Shown here: one piece after another, positions 25,906-36,747 of the stretch
How positions within the stretch are numbered: the first letter of the stretch is position 1
How the letters are laid out: each line of letters starts with the position of its first letter
NCBI RefSeq assembly: GCF_011045125.1
Contig: NZ_JAAKZF010000002.1
Span: 1-64,000, forward strand
Source: Allomesorhizobium camelthorni
Lineage (GTDB): Bacteria; Pseudomonadota; Alphaproteobacteria; Rhizobiales; Rhizobiaceae
Length of the DNA stretch: 64,000 bases
Direction: 5' to 3'
Notes under the pieces: generated by a model
Database searches by the model: none
Seen by the model: the letters and a program-made list of their open reading frames with translations, nothing else
Told to the model about the DNA's origin: nothing
Translations under genes and position numbers: made by a program

Positions 25906-27201
25906 TCATCCCTGATATCCGAATTGCCGCGGAAGCCAGAGCGTAAGGTCGGGCGCCAGGATCAGGACAAGCAGCGCCAGGAACAGCGAGAGCATATAGG
26001 GGATGATCTCGCGCACGATCTCTCGGATCGGTATGCCCGTGGCTCCATTGATGACGAAAAGCAGCATGCCGTAGGGCGGCGTGATCAGTCCGATCATGAC
26101 GTTCACCACCATCACCACGCCGAAATAGACCAGATCGATCCCCAGCACCCTGCAGGCCGGGATAAACAGCGGGACGATCACCAGGATGATGGTCGTGGCG
26201 TCGAGGATGCAGCCGAGCAGCAGGAACAGCAAATTGGCGAACAGCATGAAAGCCAGCGGCTGCAGGTCCAAATAGTCCAGCGTGGACGCGATCGAGGTCG
26301 GAACGTTCTCGGCCGCGACGATGTAGTTGAAGATAAGTGCGCTGCCGATGACGAGGCCGACTGAGGCCGAGGACCGCGCGCTTTCTGAAAACACGTTGTA
26401 GAGCGACGACCACGTCACTGAGCGGTAGAGGAAGGCTGCAATCAGCAGCGCATAGGCCGCGGCGACGGCGGCGGCTTCCGTAGGCGTCGTGGCGCCGCCA
26501 TAGATTCCCGCCAGGAGGATGATCGGCATCAATAGGGCCGGCATCGCCCGGAAGGTGATCCCGGGCAATTTCCGCACCGGCACTTTCGTCTCCGGAGGAA
26601 TATCGCGCTTGTGGGCGATCCATGTTGTTATCGCCATCATCACGACGGTCATGATGAGGCCCGGAACGACGCCACCAAGAAAGAGGTATCCGATCGAGGC
26701 ATCGGAGACGAGCGCATACATAACCATCGGGATCGATGGCGGAATGATCGGCCCGATGGTTGCCGAGGCGGCGACCACTGCAGCGGCAAGGCCGGGCGAA
26801 TAATGCCCGCTCTTGACCATCATGTTGATGGTGATTTTGCCGATACCGGCGGCGTCGGCGACCGCCGAGCCCGACATGCCGGAGAAGATCAGGCTGACCA
26901 TGATGTCGACCTGCGCCAGCCCGCCGCGGAAGCGGCCGACCACGGCCTTGCAGAAGGCGAGCAGGCGGTCGCTGATCGCGCCCTCATTCATGATGTTGGC
27001 CGCGACGATGAAAAGCGGCACCGCCAGGATGATGAAGCTGTCGTAGATGCCCTGGATGATCTGCTCGGCAGCGAGCCCGAGATCCTGTCCGGCGATGGCA
27101 AGGTAGACGACAGCGGCGACGATCATCGAATGGGCGATCGGCGCGCCGATGCCGGCCAGCGCGAACAAAGTCACGAGGCAAAGGAGGAACGGGAGACTCA
27201 T
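25906..27201 (-). CDS. TRAP transporter large permease (DctM type)
   Basis: A 431-residue membrane protein with about 12 hydrophobic segments, the core sodium-coupled transport subunit of a TRAP system. Characteristic segments are AVPLFIVAANIMNEGAISDRLLAF, FSGMSGSAVADAAGIG, IPPSIPMVMYALVSDASIGYLFLGG and GLITPPYGMLLFVINGATG. The start codon shares ATGA with the dctQ stop. It is the third gene of a minus-strand P-Q-M set opposite galBCD; the substrate is probably a carboxylate related to the gal pathway. Confidence 0.93.
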   Translation of the reverse strand: MSLPFLLCLVTLFALAGIGAPIAHSMIVAAVVYLAIAGQDLGLAAEQIIQGIYDSFIILAVPLFIVAANIMNEGAISDRLLAFCKAVVGRFRGGLAQVDIMVSLIFSGMSGSAVADAAGIGKITINMMVKSGHYSPGLAAAVVAASATIGPIIPPSIPMVMYALVSDASIGYLFLGGVVPGLIMTVVMMAITTWIAHKRDIPPETKVPVRKLPGITFRAMPALLMPIILLAGIYGGATTPTEAAAVAAAYALLIAAFLYRSVTWSSLYNVFSESARSSASVGLVIGSALIFNYIVAAENVPTSIASTLDYLDLQPLAFMLFANLLFLLLGCILDATTIILVIVPLFIPACRVLGIDLVYFGVVMVVNVMIGLITPPYGMLLFVINGATGIPIREIVREIIPYMLSLFLALLVLILAPDLTLWLPRQFGYQG

Positions 27202-27698
27202 ATGGTGGGAACCTCCGGCTGTTCCTCGGGCAGTTTTCCGCCACGCAGGAGCCGCCAAACTTCCCAGCCGCTGCGCACGATCACCGCTATGGCGAAAAGC
27301 GCATAGACGCTGAAGACAATGTCGAGGCGGATGCCGAGGGTGGGACTGCGCTTTATGCGATAAAAGGTGATGTAGTCCATGCTAGCCGGGAAGGACGCCA
27401 GAAACCCAGCAAAGAGCGCTGCGGCGGATGTGATCGCGAACCAGCGCCGGGTCCGGTAGCCGACCCAGTGATAGATCAAGTCGAAGCGGACCTGGTCGCG
27501 CTCGCCCAGCGTGAAGGCGCTGCCCCAGAACACGAGCCAAAGCCAAGTGGTGACGCAGACTTCCTGCGTCCAGCTCAACGGATTGTTGAACACGTATCGT
27601 GTTACGATCTGCAGTATGAAGGCGCAGAACATGGCGGCGAGCAGGCCCGCCGCCACATTGTCAGCCCGCGACCGCAGCCAGCCGATGGCTGCCCGCAT
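27198..27698 (-). CDS. TRAP transporter small permease (DctQ type)
   Basis: A 166-residue membrane protein with four hydrophobic segments and the family core CAFILQIVTRYVFNNPLSWTQEVCVTTWLWLVFWGSAF (residues about 22-60). It joins DctM in the membrane complex. It overlaps dctM by ATGA and follows dctP by 15 bases. The C-terminal residues are charged, extending into the cytoplasm. Confidence 0.9.
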   Translation of the reverse strand: MRAAIGWLRSRADNVAAGLLAAMFCAFILQIVTRYVFNNPLSWTQEVCVTTWLWLVFWGSAFTLGERDQVRFDLIYHWVGYRTRRWFAITSAAALFAGFLASFPASMDYITFYRIKRSPTLGIRLDIVFSVYALFAIAVIVRSGWEVWRLLRGGKLPEEQPEVPTI

Positions 27699-27713
27699 CG
27701 AGGATACCTCCGG

Positions 27714-28721
27714 TCAGAGCGCGTTGATCTTGTCGACCATGCCTTCCGGCCAGGATTTGGAGATGTCGGACTCCAGATAGGCCTTCTGCACCTGCGTGCG
27801 GAACGCGTCGACGTCCGGCGTATAGACCTTCAGGCCCTGATCCTTGAAGAACTGTTCGAGCTCGCCTTCGAGCTTGAGCTGCCGCTGACGGCCAAGTTCG
27901 GCCGCATCGTCTGCTGCCTTCTGCACGGTCGCCTGCTGCTCCGGGGTCAGTTCGTCCCAGACCTTCTTGGAAAACGCCAGGTAGTTCAGATCGACAAGAT
28001 GACTGGTCAGCACGATCTGCTTGGTGACCTCGTAGAATTTGGAATCCTTCGTCGAGGGCAGGGGGTTGTCCTGGCCATCGACCGCGCCTGTCTGCAACGC
28101 CGTGTAGATCTCGGTAAAGGCGATCGGCACCGGATTGGCGCCCAGCGCCGAGCCGAGGAACTGCCAGGCATCGGTCCCCGGCATACGCAGCTTGATGCCG
28201 GCCATATCCGCCGGCGTCTTGATCTCCTTGTCGACGCGCAGGTTGAGCTGGCGGCGACCGAGATACATCACCGTCAGGAGCTTGACGCCAAGCTCGTCCT
28301 CGACCTTCTTCTTCATGTCGTCCATGAAATCAGCGGCGAACACCTTCTTCTGATGCTCGGCGTCGCGATGCAGGTAGCCGGCGGCGAAAATCGACCATTC
28401 CGGGAAGATCGTGGCGAGTTCCTGCGCGGAGGCGATCGACATTTCGAGATTGCCGCGGGCGATCGCTTCGAGTTCGGTCCCCTGCTTGAACAGCGAAGCG
28501 TTCCAGTGCGGCTCGAAATCGGCAAAGCCGGCGACCGCCGGCCCGAAAACCTCGGTCAGCGAAACGGCGCGCTGATCGGTCGGTGTCGCCGGCGACGAGA
28601 GCCGGAGCTTGATCTTGTCCTGCGCGAATGCGCTGCCGAAGCCCAGGCCAAGTGTGGCGCCGGCCAATCCGAGTGCGGCCGCGCCCAATACGCCACGCCG
28701 GGTGACATTACTGCTGTTCAT
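27714..28721 (-). CDS. TRAP transporter substrate-binding protein (DctP type), Tat exported
   Basis: A 335-residue periplasmic binding protein. The N-terminus MNSSNVTRRGVLGAAALGLA has the twin-arginine motif TRRGVL followed by a hydrophobic stretch and AFAQ cleavage, so folded export by Tat is expected. The DctP core includes EIYTALQTGAVDGQDNPL and a late QAYLES-like helix. The start has AGGGAGG upstream. It is the first gene of its P-Q-M operon. Operator-like repeats lie in the divergent 141 bases to the aldolase gene. Confidence 0.92.
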   Translation of the reverse strand: MNSSNVTRRGVLGAAALGLAGATLGLGFGSAFAQDKIKLRLSSPATPTDQRAVSLTEVFGPAVAGFADFEPHWNASLFKQGTELEAIARGNLEMSIASAQELATIFPEWSIFAAGYLHRDAEHQKKVFAADFMDDMKKKVEDELGVKLLTVMYLGRRQLNLRVDKEIKTPADMAGIKLRMPGTDAWQFLGSALGANPVPIAFTEIYTALQTGAVDGQDNPLPSTKDSKFYEVTKQIVLTSHLVDLNYLAFSKKVWDELTPEQQATVQKAADDAAELGRQRQLKLEGELEQFFKDQGLKVYTPDVDAFRTQVQKAYLESDISKSWPEGMVDKINAL

Positions 28722-28825
28722 CTTTTCCTCCCTGGTAATCCCGTCCGGTCCCTTTGCCGGCGTGCATCGCATCAAAGTTACACAAGTCAAACGCCAACTC
28801 AAGCCTTGACGCATGGCAAAAACTC

Positions 28826-28844
28826 AGCAACATGTTAGCAACAT
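28826..28844. promoter_or_regulatory. operator-like repeats between dctP and the DapA-like gene
   Basis: AGCAACAT occurs twice (28826-28833 and 28837-28844) around GTT, creating AACATGTT (28829-28836, perfect palindrome) and TGTTAGCAACA (28833-28843, symmetric TGTT/AACA). TTGACG at 28806-28811 could be a -35. FCD-type GntR regulators bind short dyads of this kind, and a gntR gene lies two genes downstream. Assignment is inference. Confidence 0.45.
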
Positions 28845-28862
28845 ACGGCTGCGTGGATACTC

Positions 28863-29762
28863 ATGACAAAGAAAACGATTTTCGGCCTCTCGGCTGCAAT
28901 GGTGACGCCTTTCGGAGCCGATGGCGCGGTCGACCTCAGACGCTTGACCATTCACGCCCGGCATGTGCTCTCATGCGGATGCGACACCATCACCCTGTTC
29001 GGGACCACCGGCGAAGGCTTCTCGATCGGAATGCGCGACCGCGCGTCCATGCTCGATGCCGTGTCGGCCGGCGTGGATGCCTCTCGCATCTATGCCGGCG
29101 TTTCCGCCACGGCCCTCGATGAGGCGGTCGAACAGTCGCGCCTTGCGCTCGATCACGGCGCCCGCGGCCTGCTTCTGGCGCCGCCCTACTATTTCAAGGA
29201 CCCCGACGAGGACGGTCTCTACGCCTGGTTCTGCAGAGCCATCGAGGGGATCGGGGCGTCGGCGCGGGGCCTCATCCTCTATCACATTCCGGGCCAGACA
29301 GCCGTGCCGTTGTCGGTCGATCTTGTCGATCGGCTGAAGCGGGCGTTTCCCGGCGTCGTCAGCGGAGTCAAGGATTCTTCGGGGGACTGGGCGACGACGC
29401 AAGCGTTCCTGGCCGCCCATGGCGAACTCTCTATCCTGGTCGGCGACGAGCGGCAGCTTGCGCGCGCCATGGCCAAAGGCGCCGAGGGCTCGATTTGCGG
29501 CCTGGCGAACCTCCAGCCGGAGATGCTGCGCGCGCTGATCCATGATGGCAAGGACGATCCGCGCCTGGAGCCGCTAGTGAACCTGATCGTCTCCTACCCG
29601 GTGCTTCCCGCCGTCAAGGCGCTGGTCGCGCACATTCACGGCGACGAGGGCTTCGTGGCGATGCGCCCGCCTTTGACCGATCTGCCATATTCTCGACGGG
29701 TCGAGCTTGCCTCCGCCTTCGACGCCATTCTTGCAGGGGGAGCCATCCGGAAATCCGCATGA
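28863..29762 (+). CDS. DapA/NAL-family aldolase
   Basis: A 299-residue TIM-barrel lyase of the dihydrodipicolinate synthase/N-acetylneuraminate lyase family. The pyruvate-binding GTTGEG (residues 47-52), Tyr140 in LILYHIPGQ and the Schiff-base Lys170 in GVKDSSGDW are present, so it should form an imine with a 2-oxo acid. It is not likely to be housekeeping DapA, because it sits with TRAP and GntR genes, so a catabolic aldol cleavage is more probable. The stop overlaps the gntR start by ATGA. Confidence 0.87.
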   Translation: MTKKTIFGLSAAMVTPFGADGAVDLRRLTIHARHVLSCGCDTITLFGTTGEGFSIGMRDRASMLDAVSAGVDASRIYAGVSATALDEAVEQSRLALDHGARGLLLAPPYYFKDPDEDGLYAWFCRAIEGIGASARGLILYHIPGQTAVPLSVDLVDRLKRAFPGVVSGVKDSSGDWATTQAFLAAHGELSILVGDERQLARAMAKGAEGSICGLANLQPEMLRALIHDGKDDPRLEPLVNLIVSYPVLPAVKALVAHIHGDEGFVAMRPPLTDLPYSRRVELASAFDAILAGGAIRKSA

Positions 29763-30424
29763 GCGAAGACGCGAACACGGAACCCCTCAAACTGCGCGAG
29801 CAGGCCTATGAAGGCTACACGCGCAGCCTGTTCGCGCGCGAGATCAAGCCCGGCCAGTTCATCACGCAGCGCCAGCTGGTGGCGATTACCGGGCTGCCGC
29901 TCGGCGCCATCCGCGAACTCGTGCCGCGGCTGGAGGCGGAGGGCCTGATCCGCACCGCGCCGCATCGCGGCATGCAGGTTCCGCAGGTCGACATCAATCT
30001 GGTGCGCAATGCTTTCCAGTTCCGGCTTTTCCTCGAGGAGCCCGCCGCCCGCATCTTTGCGCGCACGGCCCCGACCGAACTGATTGCCGAGCTGCGGCAG
30101 AGGCACGAGCGCGTCATCGCCCGTCATGTTTCCGGAGACGATAAGGACCTGATGGAGGAGGCGGAGGCCACCGATTTGATGCTACACGAGGCGATCATCG
30201 ATCATCTCGGCAACGAGATCATCAGCAACGCGTACCGGGTGAACTGGATCAAGATCAAGCTGATCCGCCTCGCCGAGACGCGGCTCTATGTACCGATGAT
30301 CCCTTCGGTGATGGGCGAGCATATGAGGATTATCGAAGCCATCGAGCGCCGCGACGAGGATGAAGCGGCGCGCGCCATTGCCGACCACATAGGAATTGCC
30401 CGGCGCAGGGCGGTCAACATTTGA
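29759..30424 (+). CDS. GntR-family regulator (FCD subgroup)
   Basis: A 221-residue regulator. The winged HTH covers residues about 10-75 (ITQRQLVAITGLPLGAIRELVPRLEAEGLI). The C-terminal FCD all-helical ligand domain has the metal-site histidines in LHEAIIDH and ADHIG. It is coupled by ATGA to the aldolase and followed after 46 bases by the second TRAP set. It likely controls both TRAP operons and perhaps galBCD through a TGTT-N3-AACA site upstream of the aldolase. Confidence 0.88.
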   Translation: MSEDANTEPLKLREQAYEGYTRSLFAREIKPGQFITQRQLVAITGLPLGAIRELVPRLEAEGLIRTAPHRGMQVPQVDINLVRNAFQFRLFLEEPAARIFARTAPTELIAELRQRHERVIARHVSGDDKDLMEEAEATDLMLHEAIIDHLGNEIISNAYRVNWIKIKLIRLAETRLYVPMIPSVMGEHMRIIEAIERRDEDEAARAIADHIGIARRRAVNI

Positions 30425-30469
30425 GGAATACCGCCGTCGCCGCATGAGATCACCAGGGAGGAGAAGTCC

Positions 30470-31462
30470 ATGAGCAGCTTGACCAGACGCCACTTCGTTG
30501 CCGGCAGCGCTATCGCGGCCGCCGGCGTATTCATGCCGACCGTGCTGCGCGCGCAGGCAACCACGATCCGCTGGGGCGAGATGCTGGCCACGACCCATCC
30601 GCAGGTGCAGATGGTCGACCGTATCGCCAACACGGCTCGGGAAAAGTCGGGCGGTCGCATCGATATCCAGAGCTTCCCCAATGGCCAGCTCGGCTCGGGC
30701 AAGGACATGATGGATTCCGTCGTTTCCGGAGCGCTGACCTTCACCACCGACGGGGCCGCCGCGCTCGGTGCGCTGCTGCCGCAGCTCTCTGTCATCGAGG
30801 CGCCGTATCTCTGGAGGGATGCCGCCCACATGTCGAAGGTCGGGGCCTCGCCGCAGTTCGCCGCGATGAACGACGACCTCGTCGCCAAACGAGGACTGCG
30901 CATGCTGGGCGTGACCTATTACGGCATACGTCACCTCACCACCGGCGCGAAGGAAGTGAAGACCGTCGCGGACATGGCGGGCTTCAAGCTGCGCGTTCCG
31001 CCGGTCGACACCTTCCGGGCCATGGCCGAGGCTTGGGGCGCGAAAGCGACGCCCATCAATTTCAACGAACTCTATCTCGCATTGAGCCAGGGAGCCGTCG
31101 ACGGCCAGGAGAATCCGCTGCCGACGATCGCCAGTGCGAAGCTACAGGAAGTGCAGAAATATCTGGTCCTGACCGGCCACATCATCACGCCGCGCCTGAT
31201 CATCGCCAACGAGGCGGCGCTCCAGGCGATCGATCCGGCCGACCGCGCCATCCTCGACGAGGCCATCGCCGAGGCCATCACCTGGCAGGACGCGGAACTG
31301 GCGAGGCAGGAGGCGGAACTCCTTGGCACGTTGAAGGGAGCCGGGATGACGGTGATCGAGCCCGACGTGGAAAGCTTCCGCAAGCCTGTGCTCGAAAAGG
31401 TGCCGCCCCTGTTCGAAGAGAAATGGGGCAAGGGCACATGGGATGCCCTGGCCGCGCTCTGA
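30470..31462 (+). CDS. TRAP transporter substrate-binding protein (DctP type), Tat exported
   Basis: A 330-residue periplasmic binding protein. MSSLTRRHFVAGSAIAAAGV carries the TRRHFV twin-arginine motif, followed by a hydrophobic stretch ending in VLRAQ, so it too should use the Tat route. The family core NELYLALSQGAVDGQENPLPT is present. GGGAGGAGAAG precedes the start. It opens the second P-Q-M operon, downstream of gntR on the plus strand. Sequence similarity to the first DctP is moderate, so the ligand may differ. Confidence 0.92.
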   Translation: MSSLTRRHFVAGSAIAAAGVFMPTVLRAQATTIRWGEMLATTHPQVQMVDRIANTAREKSGGRIDIQSFPNGQLGSGKDMMDSVVSGALTFTTDGAAALGALLPQLSVIEAPYLWRDAAHMSKVGASPQFAAMNDDLVAKRGLRMLGVTYYGIRHLTTGAKEVKTVADMAGFKLRVPPVDTFRAMAEAWGAKATPINFNELYLALSQGAVDGQENPLPTIASAKLQEVQKYLVLTGHIITPRLIIANEAALQAIDPADRAILDEAIAEAITWQDAELARQEAELLGTLKGAGMTVIEPDVESFRKPVLEKVPPLFEEKWGKGTWDALAAL

Positions 31463-31469
31463 CGCCTCG

Positions 31470-31500
31470 CATGGGCGCCGCGAGATAGCGCGGCCCCATG
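31470..31500. other. intercistronic hairpin after the second dctP
   Basis: CATGGG (31470-31475) pairs with CCCATG (31495-31500), and CCGCG (31478-31482) with CGCGG (31489-31493), leaving loop AGATAG and a small bulge. It follows the dctP stop by eight bases, with no T-run. It could protect the upstream binding-protein mRNA from 3' decay or reduce read-through into dctQM. Confidence 0.5.
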
Positions 31501-31516
31501 ATCGACGAGAGATTTG

Positions 31517-32014
31517 ATGCTTGAGATCGCCGGCAGGATATCGGACCGACTTGTCGAGGCCGCAGCCGTCGTGCTGCTGCTGACCATGCTGGCGACCGTC
31601 TCTCTCGGCGTGGCCTTCCGCCTCGCCGGGGAGCCGCTCGCCTGGTCGGATGAACTGGGGCAGTACCTGCTCGTCTGGACTGCTTTTGCGGGCTGGATCA
31701 TCGCGTCGCGCCGGCGCTCGCACATTCGGATCGGCCTGATTGTTGACCGCCTGAAAGGCCTGCCGCGGCGGCTGGTGGAGGTGGTGATTCAGCTGCTGGT
31801 CGCAGCGCTCGGCGTCATTCTGCTGATCAAGAGCTTCGGCCTGATCGGGCGCAATACCGACGTTGAATGGGTGAGCCTGCCGCTTTCGGTCGCGCTGGTC
31901 TACATACCGATGCCGATTGCGGGGATGGCGGTTATTTTCCAGGCAGTGCTGCAAGCCATCGAGGCGCTGCTCGGCGAGGTCAAGGCTGATGCCAGCCAGG
32001 AATTGCTGCTTTGA
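31517..32014 (+). CDS. TRAP transporter small permease (DctQ type)
   Basis: A 165-residue membrane protein with four hydrophobic segments and the core AFRLAGEPLAWSDELGQYLLVWTAFAGW. It starts at ATG 31517; a TTG three bases earlier is less likely. It overlaps the large permease start and follows a hairpin after dctP. Confidence 0.87.
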   Translation: MLEIAGRISDRLVEAAAVVLLLTMLATVSLGVAFRLAGEPLAWSDELGQYLLVWTAFAGWIIASRRRSHIRIGLIVDRLKGLPRRLVEVVIQLLVAALGVILLIKSFGLIGRNTDVEWVSLPLSVALVYIPMPIAGMAVIFQAVLQAIEALLGEVKADASQELLL

Positions 32015-33297
32015 CCGCCTCGATGCTGCAGATACTGGTGGTGTGGTTCGCCGCGCTGATGTTCGGCGTGCCGATGTTCGCCTCCATGGGGCTCGCTGCT
32101 TTCGCCTTCGTCGCCCTGAACGGCATGCCCATCGATATCGTGCCGCAGAAGATCGCGCAATCCGTCAACTCTTTCCCGCTGCTGGCCGCGCCGCTGTTCA
32201 TTCTGATGGGCAACATCATGAACTCGGCCGGCATTACCGACCGCATTTTCACCTTCGCCACCGCCTGTGTCGGCTGGGTCCGGGGCGGTCTTTGCCACGC
32301 CAACATCCTGGCCAGCGTCATCTTCGCTGGCATGTCCGGCTCGGCCGTGGCCGATGCCGGCGGCGTCGGGTCGCTCGAAATCCGCGCCATGAAGAAGGAA
32401 GGCTACGACCCGGAGACCGCCGCAGCGATCACTGCGGCGTCGGCGACAATCGGCCCGATCATTCCGCCATCCCTGCCCATGGTCATCTACGGCGTCAGCG
32501 CCGACGTCTCGATCGGCGGCCTGTTTCTGGCGGGCGTGGTTCCTGGCCTGCTGATGGCAGGCGCGCTTTCGGCGATGGTGACCGCCGTCGCCACCCGGCG
32601 CGGCATGGCGCGGCATCCGTTTCCCGGTTTCGGCGATCTGTGGCGCGCCTATCGCCGGGCGCATTGGGCGCTGATGACGCCCGTCATCCTGTTTGGCGGT
32701 ATGATGGCGGGCATCATGACACCGACGGAAGCGGCCGCGATCGCCACCGTCTATGCGCTGTTTCTAGGGCTCTTCATCTACCGCGAATTCGATATACGGG
32801 AATTGCCGAAACTGGTCGTCGATACGGTGGAGACGACCGGACTGGTGCTGGCCCTGGTGATGACCGCGGCAGCACTTGCCTGGTGCCTTTCCATCGCCCG
32901 CATCCCGCAACTGGTGACGCCGCTGATCGTCGATTCCATCGGCCATCCGCTGCTGTTCCTGCTGGTCGTCAATCTCGTTCTTATTTTCATCGGCTGCTTC
33001 ATGGAAGCGCTGGCCGCGATGCTTATCCTCATTCCGATCCTGACGCCGGTCGCGGCGCAACTGGGCATCGACCCGATCCAGTTCGGCCTGATCTTCGTGC
33101 TCAACCTGATGATCGGAACGATAACGCCGCCGGTGGGCGTGGTGCTCTTCATCACATCGAAGATCGCCGGCATCAGCTTCGAGGCGATGTCGCGCGCCAT
33201 CGTGCCCTGGATGATTCCGCTCCTGGCTGTCCTTGCCGCGGCGTCGCTCTGGCCGCCCCTGACCACCTTTCTGCCCAACTACTTCCTGGGCAGATGA
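32011..33297 (+). CDS. TRAP transporter large permease (DctM type)
   Basis: A 428-residue membrane protein of about 12 hydrophobic segments. Signatures are SFPLLAAPLFILMGNIMNSAG, FAGMSGSAVADAGGVGSL, IPPSLPMVIYGVSADVSIGGLFLAG and MIGTITPPVGVVLFITSK. The start is a TTG at 32011 overlapping the dctQ stop, or ATG 32023 if TTG is not used. It is convergent with the dioxygenase gene, 24 bases from its stop. Confidence 0.92.
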   Translation: MTASMLQILVVWFAALMFGVPMFASMGLAAFAFVALNGMPIDIVPQKIAQSVNSFPLLAAPLFILMGNIMNSAGITDRIFTFATACVGWVRGGLCHANILASVIFAGMSGSAVADAGGVGSLEIRAMKKEGYDPETAAAITAASATIGPIIPPSLPMVIYGVSADVSIGGLFLAGVVPGLLMAGALSAMVTAVATRRGMARHPFPGFGDLWRAYRRAHWALMTPVILFGGMMAGIMTPTEAAAIATVYALFLGLFIYREFDIRELPKLVVDTVETTGLVLALVMTAAALAWCLSIARIPQLVTPLIVDSIGHPLLFLLVVNLVLIFIGCFMEALAAMLILIPILTPVAAQLGIDPIQFGLIFVLNLMIGTITPPVGVVLFITSKIAGISFEAMSRAIVPWMIPLLAVLAAASLWPPLTTFLPNYFLGR

Positions 33298-33321
33298 TCG
33301 GCTGGCCCCGCCGTGAGCCTC

Positions 33322-34299
33322 CTATTTTGAGGTCTCCACCGGCGGCGTGCCGTGGGAATGAAAACTCGGGATCGTCTTCAGCCCCCACGCTTGACCCTTC
33401 TTCCGCTCGGCCTCGGTCCAGGTGATCGGCTGCCAGTCCGGCTGCAGGATAAGCCGGGCGCCGGCATTCGCCACCTCGACCCGGTTGCCGGCCGGCTCGT
33501 AGACATAGAGGAAGAAGGTGCCCTGGATTGCGTGCTTGTGCGGGCCGGTCTCTATGAAGACGCCATTCTCGAGGAAGATGTCGGCGGCGCGCAGCACGTC
33601 GTCGCGCTGGTCGACAGCATAGGTGATGTGGTGGAAACGGCCATGCGCGCCGGAATGGTCCTCGGTCACGGCCATGTCGTAGCTTTTGTTGTTGACCGTG
33701 AACCAGCAGCCGCCGAGGCGGCCATTGTCGAGCCTGATCTGCTCGGTCACGCGGCTGCCGAGCGCGCCGATCATGAAGTCGCGCATCTGCGAAACGTCAG
33801 TCGCGAGCAGGTTGAAATGGTCGAGCCGGCGCACCGCCGCGCCGCGGCCATGGAAGCGTTGGGCGACGTTCTTCAGCGCCGGCCGCTCGCCCTCCGGCGG
33901 CTCGTATTTGCGGGTGTCGTAGTAGAGTTCGAAGACCTGGCCGTCGGGGCTTCTGAAACGATAGGCCCGGCCATGGCCGAGGTCGCCTTCGTTCCAGCCG
34001 ATCCCGCAGCCCATTGCCTCGATGGCGGCCACCCGGCGCTCCAGCGCCGCCGGCGATGAGGTCCGGTAGCCGACATGGGCCATCCCTGTAGTGTTCGAAG
34101 CCGTCAGCTTCAAGGTGTGGAATTCGTAGTCGTCCCAGCCGCGCAGATAGACGGAATCGCCCTCACGGCCGCTTTCCGTCAGGCCGTAGACATTGACGAA
34201 GAAGTCGAGGCTTTCCTCGGGCCTGTTCGTCAGCAGTTCGAGATGGCCGAGATGCGCTACGTCGAAGCAGGGCTCTTCTGTCAATTGGTTGCTCTTCAT
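33322..34299 (-). CDS. type I (VOC) extradiol ring-cleavage dioxygenase
   Basis: A 325-residue two-module VOC protein like catechol 2,3-dioxygenase/HPCD. The iron site appears complete in the second module: His161 (RRLDHFNLL), His223/224 (RFHHITYAV) and Glu275 (NRVEV). His256 and Tyr265 (HAIQGTFFLYVYEP) correspond by eye to the conserved second-shell pair of XylE. The first module (residues 14-130) lacks a full metal site, as in the family. It is in line with the O-demethylase, metF and gntR, with a CTGTATAC site upstream. ATG 34299 is chosen; 34323 and 34350 are alternatives. Confidence 0.85.
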   Translation of the reverse strand: MKSNQLTEEPCFDVAHLGHLELLTNRPEESLDFFVNVYGLTESGREGDSVYLRGWDDYEFHTLKLTASNTTGMAHVGYRTSSPAALERRVAAIEAMGCGIGWNEGDLGHGRAYRFRSPDGQVFELYYDTRKYEPPEGERPALKNVAQRFHGRGAAVRRLDHFNLLATDVSQMRDFMIGALGSRVTEQIRLDNGRLGGCWFTVNNKSYDMAVTEDHSGAHGRFHHITYAVDQRDDVLRAADIFLENGVFIETGPHKHAIQGTFFLYVYEPAGNRVEVANAGARLILQPDWQPITWTEAERKKGQAWGLKTIPSFHSHGTPPVETSK

Positions 34300-34330
34300 C
34301 GATGGCTTCCGAGCGGGATCCATGCAAGTT

Positions 34331-34340
34331 CTGTATACAT
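34331..34340. promoter_or_regulatory. CTGTATACAT operator-like site upstream of the dioxygenase
   Basis: CTGTATACAT contains the perfect palindrome TGTATACA and lies 32 bases upstream of the dioxygenase start, on the 3' side of the intercistronic hairpin. The same CTGTATAC core recurs upstream of gntR (37568) and the ABC transporter (37872). It suggests an internal regulated promoter for the dioxygenase. Confidence 0.6.
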
Positions 34341-34351
34341 TAATCCGCAAA

Positions 34352-34388
34352 CGACGGCACGCGCGCCCACGGGGCGCGCGTGCCGTCG
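34352..34388. other. 17-bp perfect hairpin between ligM-like and dioxygenase genes
   Basis: Arms 34352-34368 and 34372-34388 pair without mismatch over 17 bases, with loop ACG. It begins seven bases after the O-demethylase stop (minus strand). After the stem comes only a TTTGCGG, so it is a poor intrinsic terminator. Together with the CTGTATAC site just downstream, it may separate two transcription units within a co-oriented cluster. Confidence 0.7.
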
Positions 34389-34394
34389 ACGCTG

Positions 34395-36743
<2,349 letters not shown>

Positions 36744-36747
<4 letters not shown>

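Noticed and set aside
33322-34299. Reading this gene as a glyoxalase or drug-resistance protein
   Set aside because: Two VOC modules with an intact His-His-Glu site plus the catechol-dioxygenase-type second-shell His and Tyr point to an extradiol dioxygenase.
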